64,000 nt of DNA from Methanoregula sp. PtaB.Bin085 (GCF_002067035.1 NZ_MVQB01000027.1:294054-358053), one strand, 5' to 3'. Positions 44,726-54,939 are shown, counted from the stretch's first letter. The notes: generated by a model not told the origin, from the sequence alone. Made by a program: numbers and translations.

Positions 44726-47035
44726 ATGTCCGACAACGAAGAGAAAAATCAATGGCCGGTGTCCCAAAAAGAAATCGTCTATCTCGTTTTACCGCTGCTC
44801 CTGCTGGCGATCCTTTTCCCGACCGTCGTCCTGCAGGACCAGGTCTTCCTTTCGGAGTATCACGACACCCTCCTCACCCTCAACGCCGACCTCACCGTCA
44901 TGAGCCACCCGTACTCCCTCTGGAACAACCAGTGGCTCACCGGGCTGCCCGCGTATGCCGATCCCCTTGGCAACCAGTATTACCCACTCTTCTTCCCCAT
45001 ACTCCTGCTGACGCAGGACCTGTTCATCGTCAACTTCGTCATCCTCGTCCACCTGTACCTTGCCTTCCTCTTCTTCTGGCTCCTGGCCGGCGTGGTGACA
45101 AAGAATCCCGAGGTCCGGCTGATCTCGGGGCTGTTCTACATCTTCTCCGGGGCAATGCTGGCACGGCTCCCGGCAGGCCACATCAGCCTCCTCTTTGCGC
45201 TTGCCTGGATCCCCCTCCTGTACTACGCGTTCTTCAGAATTGTGTGGGATGACGAACTGACCGTGAAGAATATCGGTCTCATCGCGGTTTCCATGGCGCT
45301 GATCTTCTTCACCGGTGCTGTGTATTATCTCTTCTATGCCGGTCTCATCATCGGCGTGTACTTCCTCTGGTACCTCCTGAAAAAAAGACTGGGGAAGGGA
45401 GCGATCATCGCAGTCTTCAGCGGATTCATGATCGGGGGAATGATCCTCTCCCTCAAACTGATCCCGCTGGCCGTTGTCTCCGGCGCCCTGGGACGGATCG
45501 ATGTCATCGATCCCCTTGGCGACGGCGGATCGCTGGAGAACAACCTGGCCGCAATCATCTTCGGGACCCCGATCGACAAGGTCTTCGGGTTCTACGAGTC
45601 CGCGGTGCTCATCGGGATCATCATCGTCCTGCTCGTGATCCTTGCCCTTATCTTCGGGAAAGAAGACCGGGCGATCCCGGCCTTTTTTGCCATCGTTGCC
45701 GCGTTCATCTGGGCAGACGGCGGGAATACCCTCCTGTCGTTCATCCACCTGCTGCCCGGCCTCACCAATTTCAGGGTGGCCGGGCGCGTGCTTGGAGCCC
45801 TCGTCCCCATCCTCATCCTCTCTGCAATAACCGGGTTTGAGATCCTCAGAAGCCGGATGGAGAGCGGGGAGCCGCTGGTCCCCGATCCCCGCCAGAAACG
45901 GAATATCGTGTATGGCGTGTACATCCTCCTTGGCGTCAAGATCCTCGAACTCCTCTTCCTCAAAGGGATCACGCCGGAGGCCGGCCTTTCCCTGCTGCTG
46001 GTTGCAGCGTTTGTCGCGCTGCTGTATTACAACCAGGGGACGGTGAAGAACATTCTCCTGTTCATTGGCGTGGCATTCCTGATCGATGCTGGTGTTGTTA
46101 TCCGGAATGCGCTGCCCCTCACCATGGATACAGGAGTAAAGGTCATTCTCATCATTGCGCTGGTCATCGCGGTTGTGGTCATGTTCAAATGGGACCGGTT
46201 CAGGGCACCCGTGTCCGGCAACCACTATGCCTGCATCTTCCTCATTGCCGGCCTTGCCCTTGTCCTGCTCGGAAATGCCAGTTACCTCAAAACCTCCGAT
46301 CCGAAACTCGGGGAAAGCCAGGCGCTCCCCATCATCGAGAAGATCAAATCCTTTGATAACCGCCAGTCCCAGATCTGGGTGCTCGACAACGGCTGGGGAA
46401 TCCAGCACATGGACTTCACCTACTGGTTCATTAAAAACGGCATGCACCCGGTACGTGCCTACTACCCGTACTACCTGAATACCATGATCAACCCTGGGTA
46501 CAGGATCGGGAACATATCGTATTATACCCCGGATTACTTCGTTGATACCGCGTATCTCGATACCGGCAACCAGACCCTGGAGAACGTGACCTTCACCGTC
46601 AACAATATCTCCGTGTACAAGCCGGATAACGTCCTTCCCAACGCATTTGTTGTCCGGGACAGCCAGCTGGTCCCGTCAAAAATCGAGACCTTCTCTCCCG
46701 ATGTGGTAACCATCTCCGGCAATTTCATGGCAGGGGATATCGCGTCCCTGAAAGCCTCGTATTACCCGGGATGGAAGGTGAACGGGAAGGATGCAGTACG
46801 AGTCGGGAACACGATCGGTGCGCAGATCCCCGCAGATACGACCACGATCACGTTCAGGTTCGATCCCGCCGACATGAAGATCGCGATGATCGTCAGCGGG
46901 ATCGGCATTATTCTCCTGATCGCGCTCGTGGTCAGGCGCCGGGACGTTGAAAAGTATCTTGCCTCTGCCGGCAGGCGCCCGGCACCCCCGGCCCAGAAGC
47001 AGGCCGGAAAACAAGCAGCAAAAAAGAAGAAATGA
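44726..47035 (+). CDS. YfhO-like polytopic membrane protein
   Basis: A 769-residue protein with around twelve membrane helices in the first 510 residues and a soluble end. After the first helix come LSEYHDTLLT and SHPYSLWNNQWLTGLPAYAD, the pattern of large GT-C-fold and YfhO proteins. The C-terminal extracytoplasmic domain has GMHPVRAYYPYYLNTMINPGY (key positions H, R, Y) and SYYPGWKVNGK, typical for YfhO ends. A Lys-rich cytoplasmic tail closes it. It is probably a glycosyltransferase or sugar-lipid handling enzyme of the envelope. 253 bases separate it from the DPM1-GtrA gene, and no gene is seen there. Confidence 0.8.
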   Translation: MSDNEEKNQWPVSQKEIVYLVLPLLLLAILFPTVVLQDQVFLSEYHDTLLTLNADLTVMSHPYSLWNNQWLTGLPAYADPLGNQYYPLFFPILLLTQDLFIVNFVILVHLYLAFLFFWLLAGVVTKNPEVRLISGLFYIFSGAMLARLPAGHISLLFALAWIPLLYYAFFRIVWDDELTVKNIGLIAVSMALIFFTGAVYYLFYAGLIIGVYFLWYLLKKRLGKGAIIAVFSGFMIGGMILSLKLIPLAVVSGALGRIDVIDPLGDGGSLENNLAAIIFGTPIDKVFGFYESAVLIGIIIVLLVILALIFGKEDRAIPAFFAIVAAFIWADGGNTLLSFIHLLPGLTNFRVAGRVLGALVPILILSAITGFEILRSRMESGEPLVPDPRQKRNIVYGVYILLGVKILELLFLKGITPEAGLSLLLVAAFVALLYYNQGTVKNILLFIGVAFLIDAGVVIRNALPLTMDTGVKVILIIALVIAVVVMFKWDRFRAPVSGNHYACIFLIAGLALVLLGNASYLKTSDPKLGESQALPIIEKIKSFDNRQSQIWVLDNGWGIQHMDFTYWFIKNGMHPVRAYYPYYLNTMINPGYRIGNISYYTPDYFVDTAYLDTGNQTLENVTFTVNNISVYKPDNVLPNAFVVRDSQLVPSKIETFSPDVVTISGNFMAGDIASLKASYYPGWKVNGKDAVRVGNTIGAQIPADTTTITFRFDPADMKIAMIVSGIGIILLIALVVRRRDVEKYLASAGRRPAPPAQKQAGKQAAKKKK

Positions 47036-47345
47036 TACGCGGGGCGGAACAGAACTCCTTTTTTTGCCCTGTAGAAACCTGATAAGAATAGTACAGATAG
47101 TGATGGAGCCACGGGCGCCCGGGGGCTACCTACCCCCGCCCCGTGGAGCATTATCGTATCTGGAAATTAAAAGCAAAACCGGGGGTCAGGGGGGCCTGCC
47201 CCCTTGGGCTGCCTTCCCCTCCGTGGAGAGTGGGAGACATCATCATAAATTCCGCTGAGTGCGTTGTGGAAAAGATTTTCCAGAGCATTTTTTAACACCC
47301 CGGTAAAGAATCCTCTTATCCTTGGCGAGCACACTATCCGGTATC
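47036..47345. other. intergenic region with GC-rich hairpins
   Basis: 310 bases with no credible gene. It contains a long hairpin (47109-47146), a G-run and C-run-rich stretch at about 47190-47216 that can form another, and an A-rich inverted repeat TGGAAAA-GA-TTTTCCA at 47267-47282, about 65 bases upstream of the next gene. The GC-rich hairpins look like a dispersed repeat element rather than a terminator. Confidence 0.5.
47109..47146. repeat. GC-rich hairpin, 38 bases
   Basis: Outer arms CCACGGG (47109-47115) and CCCGTGG (47140-47146) and inner arms GGGGG (47121-47125) and CCCCC (47133-47137) around the loop CTACCTA. The strand order gives one strong stem-loop. Other similar G/C-runs follow downstream. 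Confidence 0.6.
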
Positions 47346-48317
47346 ATGTCCAATCTTACGGTCGCTGTCCTCGCCCCTCCCGATTATGCAAAGGACCTGG
47401 GAAAGAAAGGGACGACATCCGATATCACCTTCTATAACCTGAAGAAAGGGGATGCCACGGTCACGTTCATCGAACCGACCCGGTACCCGGAGAAACTGTC
47501 ATCCCTCTTCTATGCAGTCTCCCTGTCCGACCGCATTGTCCTTGTTGTCAGCGAGATCAATGCCTCGTTCGGCGAATGCGTACTGATGCTCCAGTGCGCC
47601 GGAAAATCCTCGGGATACCTGATCCTCAAGAACTACATCTCGCCGGACCAGATCGCCCCGCTCATCAAAGGCACGGTCCTCGAACACTACGAGATCCTCG
47701 AGGAGGACATGGTCGGCCTGCGCGAGAAGATGCTCGGGATTTCCGTGAAGCAGACTGCCCACCACAAGGACCATGAGTCTGCCGGTAAAGGCGTTGTCCC
47801 GATCGATGCCCATTTCAACGTGAAGGGCGTCGGCGTCGTGGTCCTCGGGTCCGTTGCACAGGGTACGATAAAGAAGCACGAGACCCTCAGAGTCCTTCCG
47901 ACGGAAAAGACAGCGCAGGTCCGGTCCATCCAGAAGCACGACGATGATGCCGAGTCGGCCGTTGCCGGCGACCGCGTCGGCCTGGCCCTGAAGAATATCG
48001 AGACCGATGACCTGGACCGCGGGTATGTCCTGACAAACGATCCGGCAATAACGTTCTCCACCACCGTGACCGGGAAAGCCCAGCTCGTGAAGTACTGGCC
48101 GGCTCCCTTAAAGGAGGGAATGGTCCTGTATGCCGGGCACTGGATGCAGTTCCTCCCGACGCGCCTGGAGAAGGCGGTTGTGGAAGGCGACTGGAGGATG
48201 CCCGTCCTGACCCTGTCGATGGAAAAGGCGCTCGTCTACCCCCCGGGAGCCCGCGTTGTCCTTCACTACCTTGAAGGCGGGAAGCTCAGGGTCGTGGGAT
48301 CGCTTATCATCGGGTAA
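47346..48317 (+). CDS. SelB/EF-Tu-like protein with degenerate GTPase domain
   Basis: A 323-residue protein starting at ATG 47346, replacing an earlier start with no similarity. The G domain is recognisable by order but its P-loop is lost: where EF-Tu has GHVDHGKT, this protein has APPDYAKDLGKKGTTSD. The DxxG motif is replaced by VTFIEPTRYPEKLS, and an NKxD motif is replaced by KNYISPDQIAP. The second and third domains look like EF-Tu domains II and III (IDAHFNVKGVGVVVLGSVAQG). It cannot bind GTP in the normal way. Such proteins occur in methanogens and their task is unknown to me; tRNA or ribosome binding is a guess. Confidence 0.8.
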   Translation: MSNLTVAVLAPPDYAKDLGKKGTTSDITFYNLKKGDATVTFIEPTRYPEKLSSLFYAVSLSDRIVLVVSEINASFGECVLMLQCAGKSSGYLILKNYISPDQIAPLIKGTVLEHYEILEEDMVGLREKMLGISVKQTAHHKDHESAGKGVVPIDAHFNVKGVGVVVLGSVAQGTIKKHETLRVLPTEKTAQVRSIQKHDDDAESAVAGDRVGLALKNIETDDLDRGYVLTNDPAITFSTTVTGKAQLVKYWPAPLKEGMVLYAGHWMQFLPTRLEKAVVEGDWRMPVLTLSMEKALVYPPGARVVLHYLEGGKLRVVGSLIIG

Positions 48318-48338
48318 CATGGAGAGGGCAGGGCACAC

Positions 48339-48815
48339 ATGGATAATCCGGATGCTTCCAGCGATACCAGCAACCCCGGCGGTATCTTCGGGAAGTTCCG
48401 GCGGTCCCTGGAAACAACCGCCCGGGATCCCGTATCCAGGACCCAGCTGATAAAGTTCTGTTTCGTCGGCATCCTCAACACCATCGTGGGGTACGGCGCT
48501 TTTTTTATTCTCGTGAATTACCTGTATTACCTCCTGGCCCTGGCACTGGCCCACATCATCGGCGTGATCCACAGCTACCTCTGGAACAAGTACTGGATCT
48601 TCCGGTCGGGAAGGACCAGCCTTGCCGAATTCGTGAAATTCAATGTGGTCTATGTTTTTGTCTTTGCGGCGAATGCCGTTGCCCTGTACATATGCGTAGA
48701 CCTGCTGTCCGTGGATCCGAGGATTGCCCAGCTGCTGATCCTGCCGGTCATCACCGTCATCAGTTTCTCCGGCCAGAAGCTCTGGACCTTCGGTGCCGGC
48801 AGGAGAGAACATTGA
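48339..48815 (+). CDS. GtrA-family membrane protein
   Basis: A 158-residue protein with four membrane helices. Typical GtrA segments: QLIKFCFVGILNTIVGYGAF, IGVIHSYLWNKYWIFRSG, and a C-terminal FSGQKLWTFG. GtrA proteins are thought to flip polyprenyl-phosphate sugars across the membrane. The gene precedes rfbG by 36 bases and is co-directional with the sugar genes, so it may serve the same glycan. Confidence 0.88.
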   Translation: MDNPDASSDTSNPGGIFGKFRRSLETTARDPVSRTQLIKFCFVGILNTIVGYGAFFILVNYLYYLLALALAHIIGVIHSYLWNKYWIFRSGRTSLAEFVKFNVVYVFVFAANAVALYICVDLLSVDPRIAQLLILPVITVISFSGQKLWTFGAGRREH

Positions 48816-48851
48816 TAGGTACAGGAGATCAAAAACTGAGTCGGGATCAGC

Positions 48852-49850
48852 ATGTCGAAGCAAACCTACTGGGAAGATAAAAATATTTTCATCACCGGAT
48901 GCACCGGTCTCCTCGGGTCCTGGCTGACCGAATCCCTTGCCTCGCAGAACGCGAATGTCGTGGGACTCGTGCGAGATTCGGTCCCGAAATCACGGTTTTT
49001 TCAGTCCGATATCAGCAAAAACGTGGTGACGGTCCGCGGGGAAATCGAGAATTATTTCCTGCTCGAGCGGATCATCAACGAATACGAGATCGATACTGTT
49101 TTCCACCTCGCTGCCCAGACCATCGTCACCCTTGCAAACAAAAACCCGATCCCGACCTTTAAGGCAAATATCGGGGGCACCTGGAATATCCTCGAAGCCT
49201 GCCGGCGGGCGTCCCATGTCTCGCGGATTGTCGTTGCCTCGAGCGACAAGGCGTACGGCGACCAGACGGACCTCCCGTACGATGAAACAACGCCGCTCGA
49301 GGGGAGGCACCCGTACGACGTCTCCAAGAGCTGTGCCGATCTCCTCTGCCGGGCGTACTACGAGACCTACGACCTGCCGGTCTGCGTGACGCGGTGCGGG
49401 AATTTCTACGGGGCCGGGGACCTGAACTTCAACCGGATCATCCCCGGGACGATCCGGTCGGTCTTCCACAACCGGCGCCCGGTCATCCGGAGCGACGGCT
49501 CTCCGAAGCGTGACTATTTTTACGTCCGCGACGGTGTCGGGGCCTACACCCTGCTTGCCGAGAAGATGGACAACAAAAAAATCCGCGGGGAAGCGTTCAA
49601 TTTCAGCACCGAGACACCGTATTCGGTGCTCGAGATCGTGCAGAAGGTCATCGGCATAATGGGAAGCGATCTCGAGCCGGAGGTCCGGAACCAGGCAACC
49701 AACGAGATCCAGGACCAGTACCTGTCTGCGAAAAAAGCAAAGAAGATGCTGAACTGGAGATCGCAGTACCCGCTTGAGACCGGGTTGAAGGAAACCATAG
49801 ACTGGTACACCCGTTTCCTTGAGCAGCAACGGCAAAGGGAGACCCCATGA
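48852..49850 (+). CDS. rfbG: CDP-glucose 4,6-dehydratase (RfbG/DdhB type)
   Basis: A 332-residue extended short-chain dehydrogenase. The NAD loop is [11 protein letters not shown]; the active-site series includes SSDKAYGDQ and [11 protein letters not shown] (Tyr-x3-Lys). The [17 protein letters not shown] and [13 protein letters not shown] segments are those of CDP-glucose 4,6-dehydratases. Product: CDP-4-keto-6-deoxyglucose, the starting point of 3,6-dideoxyhexoses. Its last bases overlap the ATG of the next GT2 gene. The glucose-1-phosphate cytidylyltransferase (rfbF) that normally goes with it is not in this window. Confidence 0.88.
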   Translation: MSKQTYWEDKNIFITGCTGLLGSWLTESLASQNANVVGLVRDSVPKSRFFQSDISKNVVTVRGEIENYFLLERIINEYEIDTVFHLAAQTIVTLANKNPIPTFKANIGGTWNILEACRRASHVSRIVVASSDKAYGDQTDLPYDETTPLEGRHPYDVSKSCADLLCRAYYETYDLPVCVTRCGNFYGAGDLNFNRIIPGTIRSVFHNRRPVIRSDGSPKRDYFYVRDGVGAYTLLAEKMDNKKIRGEAFNFSTETPYSVLEIVQKVIGIMGSDLEPEVRNQATNEIQDQYLSAKKAKKMLNWRSQYPLETGLKETIDWYTRFLEQQRQRETP

Positions 49851-50797
49851 AAAAACTGATCAGCATCGTGATTCCTGCCTATAACGAGGAATCGGTGCTG
49901 GGCGAACTGAAGACCCGGCTGCAGGACATGATGAAGACCTGCCCGGACTATGATTTCGAGGTCATCATCGTCGAGAACGGGTCCGTTGACGCCACGTTTT
50001 CAAAGCTCGTCGCCATCCATCACGAGGATCCCCGGTTCAAGATCGTCCAGCTGTCCCGGAACTTCGGCTGCGACGGCGGCATAACGGCCGGGCTCTCGTA
50101 TGCCCGCGGCGATGCGGCAGTGATCATGAACGCCGACCTGCAGGACCCGCCCGAGCTGATCCCCCGGTTCATCCGGGAATGGGAGAACGGGTACGAAATC
50201 ATCTACGGGGTGATCCAGAAACGCGAGGGTGTGGGGGTCATGCGCAGGGTTCTTTCACGGCTGGCCTACATGATCATCTTCAAACTGAGCAACCACATGA
50301 TCCCCGAAAACGCGAGCGATTTCAGGCTGGTGGACCGGAAGGTCTACACTATCATCAATTCCATGAAGGAGAAGAACATCTTCCTCCGGGGCCTCGTGGT
50401 CTGGACAGGCTTTAAGCAGCTCGGCATCCCGTTCGAGCGGCAGCCGCGGTTTGCCGGGGAATCGAAAGCGGATTTCAGGACCGTCTGGAACACTGCCATG
50501 AACGGCATCTTCTCCTTCTCCTACTTCCCGCTGAAGATCGCGACAGTCATGGGATTTGTGTTCTCGACCCTGACCTTCATCATGGCCCTTGTCGAGATTT
50601 ACCTGTATCTGGCGTTCGGGCGTGAAGTGCCGGGTTTTACCACGCTGATGCTTGTGATCCTGTTCTGTTTCGGGATGATATTTTTAATGTTCGGGATCAT
50701 GGGAACGTATATCGAGCGGATTTATGACGAGGTCAAGCAGCGGCCGAATTATATTGTCAACAGCGAGATTGGGTTCGGGCAGGCCCCCCGCCAGTGA
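49847..50797 (+). CDS. ArnC-like GT2 glycosyltransferase with two C-terminal membrane helices
   Basis: A 316-residue protein. GT2 motifs: [40 protein letters not shown] and the FRLVDRKVY block. Two helices at about 230-295 fix it in the membrane, as in ArnC and other polyprenyl-phosphate transferases. It probably puts the CDP-sugar-derived residue, or another, onto a polyprenyl phosphate. It overlaps rfbG, linking it to the dideoxyhexose genes. Confidence 0.88.
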   Translation: MKKLISIVIPAYNEESVLGELKTRLQDMMKTCPDYDFEVIIVENGSVDATFSKLVAIHHEDPRFKIVQLSRNFGCDGGITAGLSYARGDAAVIMNADLQDPPELIPRFIREWENGYEIIYGVIQKREGVGVMRRVLSRLAYMIIFKLSNHMIPENASDFRLVDRKVYTIINSMKEKNIFLRGLVVWTGFKQLGIPFERQPRFAGESKADFRTVWNTAMNGIFSFSYFPLKIATVMGFVFSTLTFIMALVEIYLYLAFGREVPGFTTLMLVILFCFGMIFLMFGIMGTYIERIYDEVKQRPNYIVNSEIGFGQAPRQ

Positions 50798-50898
50798 GGG
50801 GATTCACCGGACCCTGGATCCTGCCGGAATGGAGAACAGGCCGGTCGGATACAGGAGCACGATACACCACGGGATGACACGGGCTGGAGAGAAATAGC

Positions 50899-51852
50899 AT
50901 GAGTTCACTTGCGAAAAAAACGGTTCTTGTCACCGGCGCCACCGGATTTGTAGGATCCAACCTGCTCCGATGCCTGCAGGGTTCCGGCGCCGACCTGCAC
51001 ATCATCGCCCGCACATCCTCGAATCTCTGGCGGATCAGCGACATTATCGCCGGTGTCGGGCGCCATACGCCGGACCTGTCCGATGCTGACAGCGTGAAAA
51101 AAACTGTCCGCGACATCAGTCCCGATATCATTTTCCACCTCGCCACCTACGGGGGGAGTCCAAGGGAGGACAATTTCCGGCAGATCATGGAATCGAATTT
51201 TTTCGGCACCGTGAATCTCGTCGATGCCTGTAAGGACGCCGGCTTCGATCTCTTCGTCAACACCGGCACATCGTCCGAATACGGGATCAAATCCGCCCCC
51301 ATGAAGGAGACCGACTGCTTAAAACCCGTGAACAATTACGGGATCTCCAAGGCGGCATGCACCCACTACTGCCAGGCGGTTGCCCTGAACGATAACCTCC
51401 CGATCGTCACCCTGCGGCTGTTCTCGCCGTACGGGGATTACGAGGACGGCCACCGGCTGGTGCCTTCGGTGATCCTGTCCTGCCTGCAGGGAAAGAACCC
51501 GGCGATAACCTCCCGCAGCTTTGTCCGGGACTTTATCTATATCGACGATGTTGTCGACCTGTACAGGCGCCTGGCCGAGATCAGGATCACGCCCGGCGAA
51601 ATCTTCAATGCCGGCAGCGGCGTCCAGCACAGCGTGGGAGATGTTGTCGATACCGTCATCAGGATCACGGGAAAACCGCTGGAAGCCGTTACCGGGCTCC
51701 CGAAGCGGTGGCCGAACGAGCCGGAGGTCTGGCAGGCGGACATGTCAAAGACATCAACATCTTTGAACCGGGCCCCGAAATATGATCTGGAGAACGGCCT
51801 GAGAAAGACCGTTGAATGGTTCGCAGCCCACCAGCACCTGTACCGAACATGA
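50899..51852 (+). CDS. NAD-dependent epimerase/reductase (SDR), YerF-like candidate
   Basis: A 317-residue extended SDR. The NAD loop is TGATGFVGSNLL, with NTGTSSEYG and NYGISKAACTHY for the catalytic Tyr-x3-Lys. RDFIYIDDVVDLYRRLAEI and EIFNAGSGVQHSV follow. The relatives are nucleotide-sugar reductases and epimerases such as CDP-abequose and CDP-paratose synthases. Placed between rfbG and the thiamine-diphosphate enzyme, it could reduce a ketone at the end of the route. In the yersiniose route that role is YerF. The exact stereochemistry cannot be predicted. Confidence 0.8.
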   Translation: MSSLAKKTVLVTGATGFVGSNLLRCLQGSGADLHIIARTSSNLWRISDIIAGVGRHTPDLSDADSVKKTVRDISPDIIFHLATYGGSPREDNFRQIMESNFFGTVNLVDACKDAGFDLFVNTGTSSEYGIKSAPMKETDCLKPVNNYGISKAACTHYCQAVALNDNLPIVTLRLFSPYGDYEDGHRLVPSVILSCLQGKNPAITSRSFVRDFIYIDDVVDLYRRLAEIRITPGEIFNAGSGVQHSVGDVVDTVIRITGKPLEAVTGLPKRWPNEPEVWQADMSKTSTSLNRAPKYDLENGLRKTVEWFAAHQHLYRT

Positions 51853-51868
51853 CCAGGAGTGTTACCCG

Positions 51869-53629
51869 GTGAAAGTATCAGATTACGTGATCGATTCCCT
51901 TGCAGGCCAGGGGGTCACCCATATCTTCGAGATCTGTGGTGGCGCGATATCCCATCTTCTCGACTCGCTCTACGGCCGCACGGATATCACCACGGTCTCG
52001 ATGCACCACGAGATGGCAGCCTCGATCGCGGCGGAAGGGTATGCCCGGGCGGGGGGCAATATCGGGGTGGCGATGGCAACGAGCGGTCCCGGGGCAACCA
52101 ACCTCATCACCGGCATCGGGAGCTGTTATTTCGATTCGGTACCCTGCCTGTTCATCACCGGCCAGGTCAACACCTACGAGTACAAGTTCAGAAAACCGGT
52201 CCGGCAGATCGGGTTCCAGGAGACCGACATCGTCTCCATCGTCAGGCCGATCGTGAAGGAATCGCATCTCGTGGACGACGAGAAGGCCATCCGCAGGGTC
52301 CTTGAGGGATCGTTCGACTGTGCACGGACCGGCCGGCCGGGGCCCGTGCTGATCGACATCCCCCTCAATATCCAGCGGGCCAATGTCGATGTCGCCCGGC
52401 TGGAACCCTTCATGAAAAAAGGGAAGGCGGCAAAACGGATCCCTCCCGCCATGCTGAAAAAGATCCACGCACAGATCCGGTCCTCTGAGCGGCCGGTGAT
52501 CCTTGCCGGCGGGGGCGTCCGGGCGTCGGGCGCCTGCGCCGAACTCGGCCGGTTCGCCCGGGCAACGGGGATCCCCGTTGTCTCGTCCCTCATGGGACTG
52601 GACGCGTTCCCGCATGACGACCCCCTGTTCTCGGGCATGATCGGGACCTACGGGAACCGGTACGCGAACCTGGCCGTGGCGAATGCCGACTTCATCCTCG
52701 CCCTTGGCACGCGGTTTGATACCCGGCAGACCGGGACACGGCCGGAGACCTTTGCACGTGTCGCGAAGATCGTCCACGTGGACATCGATCCCCGGGAACT
52801 GGGTAACAAGATCCAGCCCTGGATCGCGGTACAGTCGGATATCCGGCACTTCCTTGAAGCGATGACCAGCCATGGCGGGATGAATGACCCCCTGCCGGAC
52901 TTCTCAGCCTGGCGCCTCCGTATCGCGGGATACCGGGAGAAATACCCCGATTTCACCCGGCCGGAAAAACCTGCGATCGACCCGAATTACTTCTTCCATC
53001 TCCTCTCACAGCAGCTCCCCGCCGGCTCTATTGTCTGCGTGGATGTCGGCCAGATCCAGATGTGGGCCGCCCAGAGCCTGAGGATTACGGAAACGCAGCG
53101 GTTCCTGACTGAGGGGGGCATGGCATCCATCGGCTCGGCGCTGCCCATGGCCATCGGCGCCTCCTTTGCGCAGCCGGGGAAACCGGTCGTGGCTGTTTCG
53201 GGCGACGGGGGGTTCCAGCTGAACATCCAGGAACTCCAGACCCTGTTCCACCACCAGCGCCCGGTCAAGGTCATCGTCCTGAACAACGGCGGGTACGGCA
53301 TGATCCGGCAGTTCCAGGAGCAGTACCTCAGCTGCCGGTTCCAGTCGTCGGGGATCGGGTACAGCAACCCGGATTTCCAGGCCGTTGTCTCCGCCTATAA
53401 AATACCCGCCCGGAAGATCACGCGCAACGACGAGATCCCCGCCGCCCTGCAGCACCTGTTTTCGGACATGAAGCCGGAGTTCCTCGAGGTTGTCCTTGAC
53501 GAAACTGCGAGGGTCCGGCCGAAACTTGCCGTGAACAGGCCGGTTGAGGACCAGGAACCCCTGCTCGACCGCAGCGAACTGCGGGAGAACATGATTGTCG
53601 ATATGTTACCGGAGCCAGATATCCCATGA
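51869..53629 (+). CDS. thiamine-diphosphate enzyme, acetolactate synthase-like, YerE candidate
   Basis: A 586-residue protein starting at GTG 51869, with AGGAG eight bases upstream. It begins with [20 protein letters not shown], where the Glu in HIFEICGG is the TPP-activating one. A middle domain includes [13 protein letters not shown], and the TPP motif is [15 protein letters not shown]. It resembles acetohydroxyacid synthase, but the set of neighbours (rfbG, rfbH, SDR) is that of the yersiniose branch, where YerE adds a two-carbon unit to a CDP-3,6-dideoxy-4-ketosugar. It has no regulatory subunit next to it, so biosynthetic AHAS is less likely. Confidence 0.8.
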   Translation: MKVSDYVIDSLAGQGVTHIFEICGGAISHLLDSLYGRTDITTVSMHHEMAASIAAEGYARAGGNIGVAMATSGPGATNLITGIGSCYFDSVPCLFITGQVNTYEYKFRKPVRQIGFQETDIVSIVRPIVKESHLVDDEKAIRRVLEGSFDCARTGRPGPVLIDIPLNIQRANVDVARLEPFMKKGKAAKRIPPAMLKKIHAQIRSSERPVILAGGGVRASGACAELGRFARATGIPVVSSLMGLDAFPHDDPLFSGMIGTYGNRYANLAVANADFILALGTRFDTRQTGTRPETFARVAKIVHVDIDPRELGNKIQPWIAVQSDIRHFLEAMTSHGGMNDPLPDFSAWRLRIAGYREKYPDFTRPEKPAIDPNYFFHLLSQQLPAGSIVCVDVGQIQMWAAQSLRITETQRFLTEGGMASIGSALPMAIGASFAQPGKPVVAVSGDGGFQLNIQELQTLFHHQRPVKVIVLNNGGYGMIRQFQEQYLSCRFQSSGIGYSNPDFQAVVSAYKIPARKITRNDEIPAALQHLFSDMKPEFLEVVLDETARVRPKLAVNRPVEDQEPLLDRSELRENMIVDMLPEPDIP

Positions 53630-54939
53630 AGACCGAGAAAGAGATCCGCGAGGAAATTGCCCGCCTTGTGAAAGCATTCCACGCTGCGAAATCCCGGGAG
53701 GAGTTCATCCCCGGCACCACGCCGGTGCACTATGCCGGCCGGGTATACGATGAGAACGAACTCGTCAGCCTCGTCGATTCCTCCCTTGATTTCTGGCTCA
53801 CGACCGGGCGGTATGCCGAGCAGTTCGAGCGGGAGTTTGCGGCGTTCCTTGGCGTGAAATACGCTCTCCTGACCAACTCCGGCTCCTCGGCAAACCTCCT
53901 CGCCCTCTCGGCCCTGACCTCGCCCACGCTCGGCGGGGACCGGCTGAAACCCGGCGACGAGGTCATCACGATGGCGTGCGGTTTTCCCACGACCCTCAAC
54001 CCGATCCTCCAGAATAACCTCGTGCCGGTCTTCCTGGATGTCGAGCAGGGGACGTACAATATCATGGCCGACCGGATCGAAGACGCGATCTCGGACAGGA
54101 CAAAAGCGATCATGATCCCGCACACCCTCGGGAATCCCGCAGACCTCGACACCATAGGGAAAAGCGTGAAAAAGCACGACCTCTGGTTCATCGAGGACAC
54201 CTGCGATGCCCTCGGGTCCCGGTACCGGGGAAAATTCACGGGAACGTTCTCCGACATCTCCACGTTCAGTTTCTACCCGGCCCACCACATCACGATGGGC
54301 GAGGGCGGGGCGGTCTGCACCGACAACCCGGCGCTGAAACGGATCATCGCCTCGTTCCGCGACTGGGGCAGGGACTGCTGGTGCGACCCGGGCTGCGACA
54401 ACTCGTGCAGGAAGCGGTTCGACTGGCAGCTGGGCGGCCTCCCCCACGGGTACGATCACAAGTATATCTACTCCCACATCGGGTACAACCTCAAGGTCAC
54501 GGACATGCAGGCTGCCATCGGCGTCGAGCAGCTGAAGAAACTGCCGGGGTTCATCGAAGCGCGGAAGAAGAACTTCCGGACCCTGACGGACGGCCTGAAA
54601 AAATTCGAACAATACCTCCTGCTCCCGCATGCAACCCCGCACGCGGATCCCAGCTGGTTCGGCCTTCCCATCATCGTCCGCCCGTCCGCCCCCTTCACCC
54701 GCGAAGATATCGTCCGGTATCTCGAGAACCGCCGGATCGCGACGCGGATGCTCTTTGGCGGAAACCTGCTCAAACAGCCGGCGTACGCGGGTATGCAGTA
54801 CCGGCTCTCCGGCACGCTGGAAAACACCGACCTTGTCATGAACAACCTGTTCTGGATTGGAGTGTATCCCGGGCTGACGGATGAGAAGATCCGGTATGTG
54901 CTCGATACGTTCGGCGCATTCTTTTCCGGATACCCGTAA
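53626..54939 (+). CDS. rfbH: CDP-4-keto-6-deoxyglucose 3-dehydrase E1 (RfbH/DdhC)
   Basis: A 437-residue PMP-dependent fold-type I enzyme. The PLP lysine of ordinary sugar aminotransferases is replaced: the sequence is [14 protein letters not shown], with His 220 at the position known from Yersinia E1. The [2Fe-2S] ligands also agree in numbering: Cys 193 (in EDTCDALG), Cys 251, Cys 253 and Cys 261 (in [13 protein letters not shown]). It removes the C3 hydroxyl with a reductase partner E3 (DdhD). No E3 gene is seen here. The ATG overlaps the stop of the thiamine enzyme (ATGA). Confidence 0.95.
   Translation: MKTEKEIREEIARLVKAFHAAKSREEFIPGTTPVHYAGRVYDENELVSLVDSSLDFWLTTGRYAEQFEREFAAFLGVKYALLTNSGSSANLLALSALTSPTLGGDRLKPGDEVITMACGFPTTLNPILQNNLVPVFLDVEQGTYNIMADRIEDAISDRTKAIMIPHTLGNPADLDTIGKSVKKHDLWFIEDTCDALGSRYRGKFTGTFSDISTFSFYPAHHITMGEGGAVCTDNPALKRIIASFRDWGRDCWCDPGCDNSCRKRFDWQLGGLPHGYDHKYIYSHIGYNLKVTDMQAAIGVEQLKKLPGFIEARKKNFRTLTDGLKKFEQYLLLPHATPHADPSWFGLPIIVRPSAPFTREDIVRYLENRRIATRMLFGGNLLKQPAYAGMQYRLSGTLENTDLVMNNLFWIGVYPGLTDEKIRYVLDTFGAFFSGYP

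Noticed and set aside
44789..46447. A 552-residue open frame on the minus strand
   Set aside because: Lies opposite the YfhO-like gene, is full of Glu, Asp and Gln repeats, and matches no family.
47036..47345. GC-rich hairpin region considered as tRNA or small RNA gene
   Set aside because: No tRNA cloverleaf or T-loop sequence is seen; only stem-loops with long G and C runs.
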